A DNA stretch of 64,000 nt from Rhodococcus sp. 4CII. GTDB taxonomy: Bacteria > Actinomycetota > Actinomycetes > Mycobacteriales > Mycobacteriaceae. Shown in pieces: positions 8,007 through 16,693 of the stretch; the stretch's first letter is position 1; the number at the start of each line of letters is the position of its first letter. The stretch spans positions 2,542,001 through 2,606,000 of the forward strand of contig NZ_JACCFE010000002.1 in NCBI RefSeq assembly GCF_014256275.1. The letters run 5' to 3'. Under the pieces are notes generated by a model that was given only the letters and a program-made list of their open reading frames with translations, made no database searches and had not been told where the DNA came from. Both the position numbers and the translations under genes were made by a program.

Positions 8007-9269
8007 ATGGACTGGACCATTCCCGACGACGTGCAGCAGTTCGTCACCGACCTCGACGCGTTCATCGACCGTGAGATCGCACCGCTCGAGGCCAAGCACC
8101 CGCAGTTCTTCGACCACCGCCGCGAGTACGCCCGCACGGACTGGGAACGGGACGGGTTTCCGAAGCAGGAATGGCGTGAGTTGCTTCTCGAGGCGCGACG
8201 TCGATCCGACGCCGCCGGCTTCTTCCGGTTTCCGCTGCCCCGGGCGCTCGGCGGCAACGACGGCAGCAACCTTGCGATGGCCGTCGTCCGCGAGCACCTC
8301 CTCACCCGGGGGTCGGGTCTGCACTTCCCCCATTCCGACGAGGCATCGGTGGTCGCGAATCTCCCCCTCGCCCTCGTGCTGCACGAATACGGCACCGACG
8401 AGCAGCGGGAGCAGTACCTCGAGCCGCTGATCCGCGGTGACATCGAGATCGCGTTCGGCCTCACCGAGCCGGGCCACGGCAGCGACGCGACGTACCTGGA
8501 GACGACGGCCCGGCGCGACGGCGACGACTGGGTGATCACCGGGGCGAAGCGCTTCAACAGCCTCGTCGACTGTTCCCAGGTCGACCTCGTGTTCGCGCGC
8601 ACGTCCGGGCAGGCAGGCAAGGCGGACGGCATCACCGCGTTCCTCGTGCCGACGAACTCCCCCGGGTTCTCGGTGCCGTTCAACCACTGGACGTTCAACA
8701 TGCCCAGCGACCATTCGGAGGTCCATCTCGACGACGTGCGGGTCCCCGCGAGCGCCGTGGTCGGCGAGGTCGGCCGCGGACTCGACTGCGCCCAGTTGTT
8801 CGTCCACGAGAACCGCATCCGGCAGGCGGCGTCGTCGCTCGGCGCCGCGCAGTACTGCATCGACGAGAGTGTGCGGTACGCGCAGGAACGGGTGGTCTTC
8901 GGCAAGCCGCTGCACGAACATCAGGGCATCCAGTGGCAGCTGGTGGAACTGCAGACGGACGCCGAGCTGATCCGCAACACCATCTACAAGACCGCGGCGA
9001 TGATGGACGAGCTCGGGAAGACGGCCGTCACCGACAAGGTCGCGATGGTGAATCTGCGCAGCAACCAGCTCGCGTGCCGGGCCGCCGACCGCGCGATCCA
9101 GATCCACGGCGGCGTCGGATACACCCGCCACAAGCAGTTCGAGCACATCTACCGCCACCACCGCCGCTACCGCATCACCGAGGGCACCGACGAGCTCCAG
9201 CTGCGCCGCATCGCGAGCAGGATGTTCGACTTCGGAGTACCGAGGAGAACGGCTGTGGGAACCGCCTGA
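8007..9269 (+). CDS. Acyl-CoA dehydrogenase
   Basis: A 420-residue FAD enzyme of the acyl-CoA dehydrogenase family. FGLTEPGHGSDAT (FAD/substrate signature), the WVITGAKRF strand, RVVFGKPLHEHQGIQWQ, and a C-terminal IHGGVGYTRHK followed by ITEGTDELQ are seen; the Glu in EGT occupies the catalytic-base position of the SCAD/MCAD group. ATG 8007 follows GGAGGA. It should make an alpha,beta double bond in an acyl-CoA, whose product would suit the divergent MaoC hydratase. The long segment upstream in the same frame is antisense to MaoC and not coding. Confidence 0.88.
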   Translation: MDWTIPDDVQQFVTDLDAFIDREIAPLEAKHPQFFDHRREYARTDWERDGFPKQEWRELLLEARRRSDAAGFFRFPLPRALGGNDGSNLAMAVVREHLLTRGSGLHFPHSDEASVVANLPLALVLHEYGTDEQREQYLEPLIRGDIEIAFGLTEPGHGSDATYLETTARRDGDDWVITGAKRFNSLVDCSQVDLVFARTSGQAGKADGITAFLVPTNSPGFSVPFNHWTFNMPSDHSEVHLDDVRVPASAVVGEVGRGLDCAQLFVHENRIRQAASSLGAAQYCIDESVRYAQERVVFGKPLHEHQGIQWQLVELQTDAELIRNTIYKTAAMMDELGKTAVTDKVAMVNLRSNQLACRAADRAIQIHGGVGYTRHKQFEHIYRHHRRYRITEGTDELQLRRIASRMFDFGVPRRTAVGTA

Positions 9270-9277
9270 GGCTGTTT

Positions 9278-9286
9278 GGTCTGGCC
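9278..9286. promoter_or_regulatory. Weak GGTCTGGCC box
   Basis: TTTGGTCTGGCCTTT, one base from the GGTCNGACC palindrome seen elsewhere, about 115 bp before the MFS start and just after the acyl-CoA dehydrogenase stop. It is the least secure member of the set. Confidence 0.2.
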
Positions 9287-9399
9287 TTTGCATTTGGCCT
9301 GTCCATATGCTCTCATGCTGTGACGAGCGCCACTCCGGTGGCTCGCCCGCACCCCCAAGTCCACTGTCCGACCATCGACATCGATCGACAGGAGCTCCC

Positions 9400-10671
9400 A
9401 TGAGCACAGCGTCCACGCGGCACCTGAACCGCTGGTGGTACGTCGTCACAGGTTTCGTGACTCTGCTGTTCGGCACGACAGCGGTCAACGTCCTGTTCAA
9501 CATTCTGGGCAAGCCCATGACCCAGGAGTTCGGCTGGGAACGAAGCGTAATCAGCAACGGTCTGTCCATCGAAACGATGCTGGTGGGGATCAGCATCGTC
9601 ATCCTGGGCTTCCTCATCGACCGGTTCGGGCCCAAGATTCCCTCGGTTCCGATGTCGCTGGCGTTCGGAATCGGCCTCATGCTGATGGCCGCGCTTCCGA
9701 ACAACCAACTCGTCTTCTACCTGCTCTGTGTGGTGATCGGCGCCGGAGCGGGCGCCGTGAACCCGGTGGCGCACTCAACCGTGGTGAGTGCGTGGTTCCA
9801 GGACCGTCGCGGCATGGCACTGGGCATCCTCATGGCCGGCCTCGGCTCGTGCGGTGTGCTCATGCCGTATCTGGCCAACTGGATGCTCGGCGTCGGCGGA
9901 TGGCGCCTGGCATTCCTGGTCATCGGCGCCCTGTGCACGGTCATTCCGGCCTCGGTCTACGCCTTCGTCACCCGGATGCCGGCCGAACACGAGGCCGAGC
10001 GCGTGGCCGCGCGTCTGCAGGGCCGGATGGCCGGCGAGTCGCTGCTGACCGTGGCGAGGAAGTACCGGCAGTTCTGGTTGCTGTCCGTCGCCATCTTCTT
10101 CGTGTCGTCGGCGACGTTCGGCCTGATGTCCCAGATCGTGCCCATGACCACGGACAAGGGGATCAGCCAGGGCACCGCCGTCTCCATCCTGTCGGTGCTG
10201 AGCCTCGCGTCGGTCGGCGCACGACTGCTGGTCGGCTACCTGCTGGACAGGTTCTACGCCCCCGCGATCGGCTCGATCATCTTCGCCCTGTGCGCTGTCG
10301 GGGTCTTCCTCATGATCACGTCGTCGCAGATCGGTCTGCTGTTCGTCGGCGCCGCCCTCATCGGTCTGGGTCTGGGCTCCGAGGGCGATCTGGCCGCCTA
10401 CATGGTGAGCCGGTACTTCCCCAAGCACTCCTACGGCCGGGTGCTGGGATTCATCTACTTCCTGTACGCGCAGGGGTCGGCGTTCGGCATCTTCCTGCTC
10501 GGACAGGTCTACAGCGCCACCGGTTCCTACAGTGCCGGCGCGCTTCCGATCATCGTCCTGGTCGGCATCGGCATCGCGTGCCTGCTGATGATGGGTTCCT
10601 ACCGCTTCACGCTGGACCACCGCGAGATCGGCGCCGACAATGAGACCGTAGAACAGAAGGAGCACGTATGA
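9400..10671 (+). CDS. MFS transporter, OFA/monocarboxylate-like
   Basis: A 423-residue, twelve-helix major facilitator. Hydrophobic stretches alternate through the whole protein, with a motif-A-like loop LIDRFGPK between helices 2 and 3 and a long central cytoplasmic loop near residues 205-225 (EHEAERVAARLQGRM). The layout resembles oxalate:formate antiporter/MCT-type carriers for organic anions. ATG 9400 is preceded by CAGGAG. Its last codons overlap the next gene (ATGA at 10668), so the carrier and the CrtC/AttH-like protein are made together, suggesting uptake of a substrate handled by that neighbour. Confidence 0.85.
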   Translation: MSTASTRHLNRWWYVVTGFVTLLFGTTAVNVLFNILGKPMTQEFGWERSVISNGLSIETMLVGISIVILGFLIDRFGPKIPSVPMSLAFGIGLMLMAALPNNQLVFYLLCVVIGAGAGAVNPVAHSTVVSAWFQDRRGMALGILMAGLGSCGVLMPYLANWMLGVGGWRLAFLVIGALCTVIPASVYAFVTRMPAEHEAERVAARLQGRMAGESLLTVARKYRQFWLLSVAIFFVSSATFGLMSQIVPMTTDKGISQGTAVSILSVLSLASVGARLLVGYLLDRFYAPAIGSIIFALCAVGVFLMITSSQIGLLFVGAALIGLGLGSEGDLAAYMVSRYFPKHSYGRVLGFIYFLYAQGSAFGIFLLGQVYSATGSYSAGALPIIVLVGIGIACLLMMGSYRFTLDHREIGADNETVEQKEHV

Positions 10672-11684
10672 CCGACGGATTTCACGACGCCCTGGTGACG
10701 CGCACCGCCGAGGACATGCCGGAGAAGTTCTTCGACCGGTTCATGTTCAATCTCCACCCGGACGGAGCAGCTGCACCGTCGGTGATCCTCGGTGCGGGCG
10801 TCTATCCGCCGCGGAACGTCGTGGACGGTTTCGTCGTCCTCACCACGGAGTCCGAACAGCGCAATCTCCGCTTCTCCACCGAGCACTCCGACACCGACGG
10901 TGCCTCCGTCGGACCGTTGAAGTGGGAAACCGTGGAGGACAACACGACCTGGCGAATTCAGCTAGGCGAGAACAAGACCGGACTCGAACTGGATCTACTC
11001 TGGCGCGCACGGGCGCCGTACTGGCTCGGATCGGTGGACGTGAAGAACACGGACGGCAACGTCACCGCGTTCGATCACCTCTTCCAGCCCGGTCGCTACG
11101 AAGGCACTCTCACCCTCGACGGAACCACAACGGACGTCGGCGGTTGGTACGGCCTGCGGGACCGCTCCCGCGGGGTGCGCACGATGTCCGGGGGTCAGGG
11201 TCTGCACATCTGGTACCAGGCCCAGTTCCCGGACCGCACGTTCGGATTCCTCCTCGTCGAGGACCGCGATGGCGGACGGATCCTGTTGGAGGGCGCCGTC
11301 ATGCACGACGACGGCCGCCTCGACGACATCACCGACGTCCGGCACGACCTGGTATTCACGTCGGGCAACGACCTCGTCTCCGGCACGGTGGAGGTCGTGA
11401 CGGCCGGCGGCGCCACCTATCGCGTCGACGCGAACGCCTCGGCCGGCGGCGGCTTCATGGCGGGCGGCGGCTACGGCGGGCACCACGGAAAGGTCCGTGG
11501 CCGCGACTTCGAGGAGTTCGACGTCTACCCGCTGGACGGGACCGTGGGGCCGAAGACTCTCGACTCGGCCCTGACCGACCGCTGCTGCACGTTCGACTGG
11601 AATGGGCAGACCGGATACGGGATCTTCGAGTTCGCGCTGTCGCGGTCCTCGTCCTACGCGTACCGCGCCAGCATCGCGGCGTAG
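10668..11684 (+). CDS. CrtC/AttH-like beta-barrel protein, function unknown
   Basis: A 338-residue protein rich in beta strands, with no signal peptide. It contains GWYGLRDRSRGVR; the D-R-S-x-G-x-R element also occurs in the product of 13763-14776, which has the same length. The two resemble the DUF7064/7065 and hydroxyneurosporene-hydratase/AttH group of lipocalin-like folds, found next to terpenoid and steroid degradation genes in actinobacteria. A role in hydration or binding of a hydrophobic substrate is possible but unproven. The start ATG overlaps the transporter stop; a strong terminator follows at 11698. Confidence 0.6.
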   Translation: MTDGFHDALVTRTAEDMPEKFFDRFMFNLHPDGAAAPSVILGAGVYPPRNVVDGFVVLTTESEQRNLRFSTEHSDTDGASVGPLKWETVEDNTTWRIQLGENKTGLELDLLWRARAPYWLGSVDVKNTDGNVTAFDHLFQPGRYEGTLTLDGTTTDVGGWYGLRDRSRGVRTMSGGQGLHIWYQAQFPDRTFGFLLVEDRDGGRILLEGAVMHDDGRLDDITDVRHDLVFTSGNDLVSGTVEVVTAGGATYRVDANASAGGGFMAGGGYGGHHGKVRGRDFEEFDVYPLDGTVGPKTLDSALTDRCCTFDWNGQTGYGIFEFALSRSSSYAYRASIAA

Positions 11685-11697
11685 TCCGACGCGTGTC

Positions 11698-11732
11698 ACT
11701 GCCCCTGCACCCTCCGACAGTGCAGGGGCAGT
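11698..11732. terminator. Bidirectional hairpin terminator
   Basis: A 13-bp perfect stem (ACTGCCCCTGCAC / GTGCAGGGGCAGT) with a 9-nt loop between convergent genes, ending the plus-strand MFS unit and the minus-strand tetR. Confidence 0.8.
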
Positions 11733-11735
11733 GCG

Positions 11736-12287
11736 CTATTCACGGAAAGCGTCCAGGCCCTCGCTGGCCATCCGGACCATGTGGTCGGCCAGACCGGCCG
11801 TGCGGGTCACCTTGGCCGGCCAGTACGCGATCGAGAAGATCATGCCCAGGCACGACTGGGTGGCCACCGACACCTCCGCCGGTGACGCGGCGGGGATCGA
11901 CCGCGCCACCGCAGCCTCCCAGCCCTGGACGTACTGCTTGCGCCGGCGATTGATCGCCTTCCGCCACGGATCCACCAGCGACCGGTCCTCACGCTGGCTG
12001 ACGTTCACGAGATGGCGGTGCCGGGCCGCGAAGAGGGCGTGGTGGCGGATCATCCGCCGCAGATCGTCGTCCGCATCCTCGAGCACCGGTTCGGTGGCGC
12101 CGATCAACTCGTCCATCGCCTCGTCGAACAGGGTGGCCAGGATCTCGTCCTTGCCCGAGAAATGGCGGTAGATGGCGGGACCGCTCAGGCCGGCACGAGA
12201 CCCCAGTTCATCGACACTCGTACCGTGAAAGCCTTTTTCGTAGAACAGCTCTGCGGCAGTGTCGAGGATCTTCCGGTTCCGGTCCAC
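11736..12287 (-). CDS. TetR-family transcriptional regulator
   Basis: A 183-residue TetR repressor. The N-terminal helix-turn-helix is typical (LDTAAELFYEKGFHGTSVDE, then LGSRAGLSGPAIYRHFSGKDE); the C-terminal ligand domain is all-helical, as in acyl-CoA-responsive members. It is divergent from a thioesterase, and the 45-bp gap contains the perfect palindrome AACGATCGTT, a likely operator for autoregulation. Identical or near-identical palindromes occur upstream of the crotonase genes at 18288 and 30424, so it may control those too. The ligand is unknown. Confidence 0.87.
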   Translation of the reverse strand: MDRNRKILDTAAELFYEKGFHGTSVDELGSRAGLSGPAIYRHFSGKDEILATLFDEAMDELIGATEPVLEDADDDLRRMIRHHALFAARHRHLVNVSQREDRSLVDPWRKAINRRRKQYVQGWEAAVARSIPAASPAEVSVATQSCLGMIFSIAYWPAKVTRTAGLADHMVRMASEGLDAFRE

Positions 12288-12311
12288 CGCGCCATTCTAG
12301 CACCGGTTGTG

Positions 12312-12321
12312 AACGATCGTT
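12312..12321. promoter_or_regulatory. AACGATCGTT palindrome (putative TetR operator)
   Basis: A perfect 10-bp palindrome in the divergent tetR/thioesterase gap, overlapping a TATAAT-like -10 element (TATAATGG just 3'). It is repeated exactly at 30449-30458. Confidence 0.6.
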
Positions 12322-12332
12322 ATAATGGATCG

Positions 12333-12854
12333 ATGACGATACCAGCCGAAATCCCCTCCTACCTGCAGGTGGTCGCCCTGCCCCGCGAGTGCGGGCCGGT
12401 GCTCGTTCCGTCCGCCTACGAGGACGAGAACGGCCACATGAACATCCGCCACTACTTCGACCTCGAGGCGCAGGCGATCGCGGAGGTGTTCGACCGGATG
12501 GGCATCACCGACGACTACCGCGCCACCCGCGGCCAGGGGTTCTTCACCGCGGAGCACCACATCCGCTACTACGCGGAGGTGCACGTCGGCGACCGGGTGT
12601 CCGTGCACGCACGGATCGTCGCACGCTCCGACAAGGTCGTGCACGCCATGGCGTTCCTCGTCGACGACACCACCGAACGCCTCGCCAGCACCCTCGAGGT
12701 CACCGCCACCCACGTCGACCTCACCAGTCGCCGGGTGGTGCCCTTCGCGGACGACGTCGCCGGTGCGGTCGACCTGGAGGTCGCCCGCACCGACGTCGAC
12801 TGGCCCGCCCCCGTTTGCGGGGCGATGGGCATCCGCGCCCGGGCCCGGGCCTGA
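12333..12854 (+). CDS. Hot-dog thioesterase-like protein (4HBT family)
   Basis: A 173-residue single-hot-dog protein. NGHMNIRHYFDLEAQA is the 4-hydroxybenzoyl-CoA-thioesterase-type active-site helix (normally with D/E in this helix), followed by the EHHIRYYAEVHVGD strand and VVHAMAFL. It probably hydrolyses an acyl-CoA, releasing trapped or toxic thioesters and freeing CoA. ATG 12333 begins about twelve bases after the palindrome; ORF-level extension upstream would run into tetR. It is divergent from and probably repressed by that TetR protein. Confidence 0.78.
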   Translation: MTIPAEIPSYLQVVALPRECGPVLVPSAYEDENGHMNIRHYFDLEAQAIAEVFDRMGITDDYRATRGQGFFTAEHHIRYYAEVHVGDRVSVHARIVARSDKVVHAMAFLVDDTTERLASTLEVTATHVDLTSRRVVPFADDVAGAVDLEVARTDVDWPAPVCGAMGIRARARA

Positions 12855-12925
12855 GCGTCGTTCCGACCGCTCGGGGCAGATGCGCATCTTCCCGGTCCAC
12901 GTCGATGACGTGGTCGGTGTCCAAC

Positions 12926-13762
12926 TCACATGGTGTCGGACGGCCTCAGGTCACGGATTCGTGACTCGATTCCCGCTGCCGCTCTGCGCATCTGGGAAAC
13001 GAGTCCCGCCTCCATGCCGGCCCGGAGGCGGGTCGTCGGCAACGCGACGACCAGGGCGCCGAGAGCGTCCCCCTCACCGTTGCGGAGACAGACCGCGACG
13101 GACGACAAGCCGACCTCGACCGCATCCACCGCTGTTGCGTACCCCTTCTCGGACACAGCCCGTAATTCCCTCTGCAGTAGGGCGAACTCCGCAGGCGCCA
13201 GCCGGTCGGCCGACAGCGCATGGTCCGACTGGTACAGATCCGCAAATGCACAGTCGTCGAGTTGCGCAAGCAGCACTCGGCCGCCGGCCGACGTGCGGGC
13301 AGGTGGAACATGCCCCTGACGATTACCGACCCTGAGCAGTTTCTCCGACTCGACGGCTCCGATCACCCGGGATTCGATGCCGGTGCGCACGACGAGATTT
13401 ACCGTCTCCCCCGTCAGCGAGGCTAATTCGTGCATCGAGTCGAGGCACGCATCGCGGAATGTCCGGGTCCAGGACGACCCGGTGGGTCCGACCCCGATCG
13501 ACGGCCCCGGGAGGTACCTCCGCGACTCGTCCTGCACGACGAAGCCGTGGTAGATCAGCATGGCGAGCAACCGATGGGCGGTCGACTCGGCCACGCCGAT
13601 CTCCTCGGCGGCGTCTTTCAACCGGAGGCTGCCGTGGTCGCGGACTGCGTTCAGCAACAGAAGCGCATTGTGCACGGACTCGATCATGTAAGTCGGCTTA
13701 CTGATCGGCCTCGTCTTCATACCGGGATGATAGTCCGGCGTCGCAGCATCCGAGAAGGACAC
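12926..13762 (-). CDS. IclR-family transcriptional regulator
   Basis: A 278-residue IclR regulator. The winged helix lies near residues 25-80 (LRLKDAAEEIGVAESTAHRL, then LAMLIYHGFV), and the effector domain carries LRVGNRQGHVPPARTSAGGRVLLA and the AVEVGLSSVAVCLRN strand. The GTG at 13762 directly follows the stop of the upstream gene; ATG 13720 (MKTRPIS) is an equally good start. It is the last gene of a minus-strand unit with an MHS transporter and a CrtC/AttH-like protein, so it probably senses the aromatic or alicyclic acid that the transporter imports. Confidence 0.87.
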   Translation of the reverse strand: MSFSDAATPDYHPGMKTRPISKPTYMIESVHNALLLLNAVRDHGSLRLKDAAEEIGVAESTAHRLLAMLIYHGFVVQDESRRYLPGPSIGVGPTGSSWTRTFRDACLDSMHELASLTGETVNLVVRTGIESRVIGAVESEKLLRVGNRQGHVPPARTSAGGRVLLAQLDDCAFADLYQSDHALSADRLAPAEFALLQRELRAVSEKGYATAVDAVEVGLSSVAVCLRNGEGDALGALVVALPTTRLRAGMEAGLVSQMRRAAAGIESRIRDLRPSDTM

Positions 13763-14776
13763 TCAGACGGAGACAAGCCCGCGGGTGTCGGCCTGGAACC
13801 GGCCGAAGTTCCTGTTCAACTCGGACAGGTGCCGGGTACTCATGACCACCCCGTACCCGTCGCGGCCCGCGCATGTCCACCGCATCATGGCGTTGTGCAC
13901 CATCGCGGTCGGCGCCGCGATCCAGGGCGCCCCGACGTTCGGCGTGGCCTGGAGTCGGAACTTCCTCCCGCGCACGTCGGTGACCGTCATGTCGATGCCG
14001 GTACACACCATCCCGAGGTGTGTGCTGGTCATCTCGAGTTCGTCGGTGAGCCCATACACCTCGCCGTTGTCCATCACGTATCCGTGCGAGAGCTGGAATG
14101 CGTCCGGATTCGCCGCCTCGGGGTTCCAGGGGCAGATCATGTGGAAGGCGAGGTCTTCGCCGAAGGTCGCCGAGACGATGTGGTTCGGCTTCCCGGCCTT
14201 CATGGGGTCACGCGGTCCCCAGCTCCGATCCATCCGCTCGATGGAGTCCACGACGTACTCGCGGCCGCGGACGATCATGGTGCCGGTCGCACGGCCGGTG
14301 GCGTCCCCGTGTCCGATCACCTTGCGTGCGCCCGGCTCCAGGTCGGCGTGGATATCGGCGGCCGTGCCCGCTTGTGGGCTGTGCTGCGGATCGTGAATGT
14401 CGAACGGGTCCATGAGATTCACCCAGTCGACGTGGATCTCGGTGCCGTCGTCGGCGACGTAGTCGATGCGGAACTTGCGCGGCGCGTCGACCGCATCGAT
14501 CGACAGTCCGATCGGCGAATCGATCCGCGTGAACGATGCCGGCGCGGGAAGATGCGGATTCTCGTTGTAGTGCAACAGTTCCGCTCGGGTGTCGGTGAGC
14601 GAGCCGCAGACCATGACCTGGTTCCACATCACCCCGAGGCTCGGGCGCACGTTCGTGTAGATCAGCGTGTAAAGATTCGCCTCCGGTATCACGATCGGAA
14701 ACAGGATCGTTTCGACCCACAGATGATCTGCTTCAGGGGGATTCTGGTACTCGAAATGCTCGGCGCCAAATGCCAT
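13763..14776 (-). CDS. CrtC/AttH-like protein, second copy
   Basis: A 337-residue protein of the same type as the product of 10668-11684. The shared motif is MDRSWGPRD (D-R-S-x-G-x-R), followed by strands and a conserved tryptophan-rich C-terminus. There is no signal peptide or membrane segment. ATG 14776 has GAGGA at a proper distance; ATG 14785 would place that element one base from the start. It lies between an MHS transporter and an IclR regulator, repeating the transporter plus CrtC-like arrangement of the 9.4-11.7 kb block. The function is unknown; a hydratase or carrier for a terpenoid-like substrate is only a guess. Confidence 0.6.
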   Translation of the reverse strand: MAFGAEHFEYQNPPEADHLWVETILFPIVIPEANLYTLIYTNVRPSLGVMWNQVMVCGSLTDTRAELLHYNENPHLPAPASFTRIDSPIGLSIDAVDAPRKFRIDYVADDGTEIHVDWVNLMDPFDIHDPQHSPQAGTAADIHADLEPGARKVIGHGDATGRATGTMIVRGREYVVDSIERMDRSWGPRDPMKAGKPNHIVSATFGEDLAFHMICPWNPEAANPDAFQLSHGYVMDNGEVYGLTDELEMTSTHLGMVCTGIDMTVTDVRGRKFRLQATPNVGAPWIAAPTAMVHNAMMRWTCAGRDGYGVVMSTRHLSELNRNFGRFQADTRGLVSV

Positions 14777-14788
14777 TGTTCTCATTCC

Positions 14789-16111
14789 TCAGTTCTGATT
14801 GATCGAGTGGGTTCGGGATCGTGCGGCCGTACGGGCGGCGAAAATGCCCGCGATCACTGTGAGTGCGACCACCGCCATCGCGTAGTAGGCCGGGACGGTC
14901 GCACCGCCGAGGCCGGCGAGTGCCGCCAGGATGATCGGGGTGGGGCCCGCGAAGAGGGTCGTCGCCATCTGCCATCCGAGCGACAGTCCCGTGTACCGGG
15001 TGTCGGTCGCGAACATTTCGGACAGCAGTGGGGTCACCGCCGCGATATTCGCGGCGACGACGGGCGTGACGACCACCATCGCGCCGACCGCGAGTGGAAG
15101 CACACCGCTCGACAGCATCACCAGCGACGGATAGATCAGCACTATCAGCGTGACCGACGAGACGAGCAGTTGAGGGATCCGTCCCACCCGGTCGGACAGT
15201 CGCGCAAAGGGAAGCACTGCAACGCAATACGCGACCAGACCGACGAAGGTGATCAACTGCGCGTCGGCGGCCGAGAAGTCCGTGAACTGCTTCAGCGCTG
15301 ACGGCATGTAAATGAAGTACAACGCCATCATGCACGAGTTGGTCGCCGCGATACCGATGCCGATGAGCACCGAACGGTAGTCCCGTCGCAGCGTCGTCAG
15401 CAGCGGAGACTTCTGCACGCGCCCCTCCCTGGACAGGGCGGTGAACGCCGGGGTTTCCTCGAGCCGGAAGCGGATGTAGAGGCCGATCAACCCGAGCGGC
15501 AGCGACAGCAGCAGTGGCAATCGCCATCCCCACGAGGACATCGCCTCGGGCGACAGGGTCCGGGTCAGCGCCATCGCCGTTCCCGATCCGAACAGCATCG
15601 CCCCACCCACTGTCAGCGAAATGAATCCGACGAAGAAGCCCCGCCGGGAAGGCGGCGCGAATTCGGCGATGAGCGACGTCGCCCCGCCGTATTCACCGCC
15701 CGCGGAGAGTCCCTGCACGAGACGCAGCGTTGTCAGGAGAACCGGTGCGGCGACACCGATCTGGTAATACGTGGGCAGCACACCGATGCCTGCCGTGGCG
15801 AGGGTCATCAGCGTGATGACGACGGAGAGCACGACTCTCCTGCCGTACCGGTCGCCCAGCGGCGCGAAGATCACCGCGCCGAGGGGGCGTGCCACGAAGC
15901 TGGCGGCAAAGGCTCCGAAGGTCAGCAACAGGCTGACGAACGAGTTCCCCGTGGGAAAGAAGGCCTGCGCGATGCACGTCGCCACGTAGCCGTAGATGAC
16001 GAAATCGTAGTACTCGACGAAAGTTCCGAAACTGGCGGCTATGATCGCGCGCCGACGCACGTCTTTCGAGACCGTACTGTCGGGGGCGGTGGAAATCACC
16101 TCGGATGACAT
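14789..16111 (-). CDS. MHS-family (metabolite:H+ symporter) MFS transporter
   Basis: A 440-residue, twelve-helix MFS carrier of the shikimate/alpha-ketoglutarate permease type. The N-terminal FVEYYDFVIYGYVA and PLGAVIFAPLGDRYGRRVVL (motif A) are diagnostic, as are RLVQGLSAGGEYGGA and the central RFRLEETPAF loop. It should import an organic acid with protons. It is related to the carrier at 59066-60448, which shares EYYD and the GGExGGA segment. The stop is followed within 12 bp by the CrtC/AttH-like gene, so they form one operon with iclR. Confidence 0.87.
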   Translation of the reverse strand: MSSEVISTAPDSTVSKDVRRRAIIAASFGTFVEYYDFVIYGYVATCIAQAFFPTGNSFVSLLLTFGAFAASFVARPLGAVIFAPLGDRYGRRVVLSVVITLMTLATAGIGVLPTYYQIGVAAPVLLTTLRLVQGLSAGGEYGGATSLIAEFAPPSRRGFFVGFISLTVGGAMLFGSGTAMALTRTLSPEAMSSWGWRLPLLLSLPLGLIGLYIRFRLEETPAFTALSREGRVQKSPLLTTLRRDYRSVLIGIGIAATNSCMMALYFIYMPSALKQFTDFSAADAQLITFVGLVAYCVAVLPFARLSDRVGRIPQLLVSSVTLIVLIYPSLVMLSSGVLPLAVGAMVVVTPVVAANIAAVTPLLSEMFATDTRYTGLSLGWQMATTLFAGPTPIILAALAGLGGATVPAYYAMAVVALTVIAGIFAARTAARSRTHSINQN

Positions 16112-16147
16112 GCTTTCTCCTGATCCATGGGGCAGACGGTGCGTCGG

Positions 16148-16693
16148 CTAGCGGACGCGGGACGTGGCGGCGGTGCCGAGCAGAGAGCGGAGCGGCGGGA
16201 CTGCAGCCGGGTCCGGATCGACACCCTGGGGCAGGAACCACGACCGCTGCATCTCGACGAGTGGTCGTGACTGGTCGAGCACAACGCGGCCGACCTCGAC
16301 GCCCAAGGCCGGGTCCGTGGTTCGCGCCGATCGGACGATTCCGGCGATCGCTCGTGTCAACTCGTCCGTCGCCCGGTCGAGTTGTCCGTATTCCGGGACG
16401 GCGAGCCGGTCGGTGGTACGCGCCTCCTCGAGGGCGTCCACGAGCAGTGACCGGGCATCGTGATCGACTTCCCGGTAGCCGCTGAGCCGCTCTGCCAGAG
16501 CGAGATACGTTCGGAACTCGTACAGCTTCCGCGGATACTCGTGGTGCGCGCGGTCGCGGTAGAAGTCGAGCACGCCGGCGATGACCCGCACCTGCTCGGC
16601 GGCCAACGAGTTCGATTCGCCCAGCGCCGGTGTCACCGTCGTGCGTAGCGAGCGGGCGGCCGCGTCGAATGTGTTCGCGGACTTGTTCACCAT
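16148..16693 (-). CDS. Small helical partner of the APH-type kinase, unknown function
   Basis: A 181-residue, mostly helical, cysteine-free protein with no recognised catalytic motif. Its ATG (16693) overlaps the stop of the kinase gene, so the two are translated together. In the Pseudomonas levulinate system the hydroxyacyl-CoA kinase LvaA needs a small helical partner, LvaB; this protein has a similar opening (a helix, then V-x-P-x-L, then helices that begin A-x-Q-V) and the same genetic position. I treat that as an analogy, not an identified homology. Alternatively it is an unrelated lineage-specific protein. Confidence 0.6.
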   Translation of the reverse strand: MVNKSANTFDAAARSLRTTVTPALGESNSLAAEQVRVIAGVLDFYRDRAHHEYPRKLYEFRTYLALAERLSGYREVDHDARSLLVDALEEARTTDRLAVPEYGQLDRATDELTRAIAGIVRSARTTDPALGVEVGRVVLDQSRPLVEMQRSWFLPQGVDPDPAAVPPLRSLLGTAATSRVR

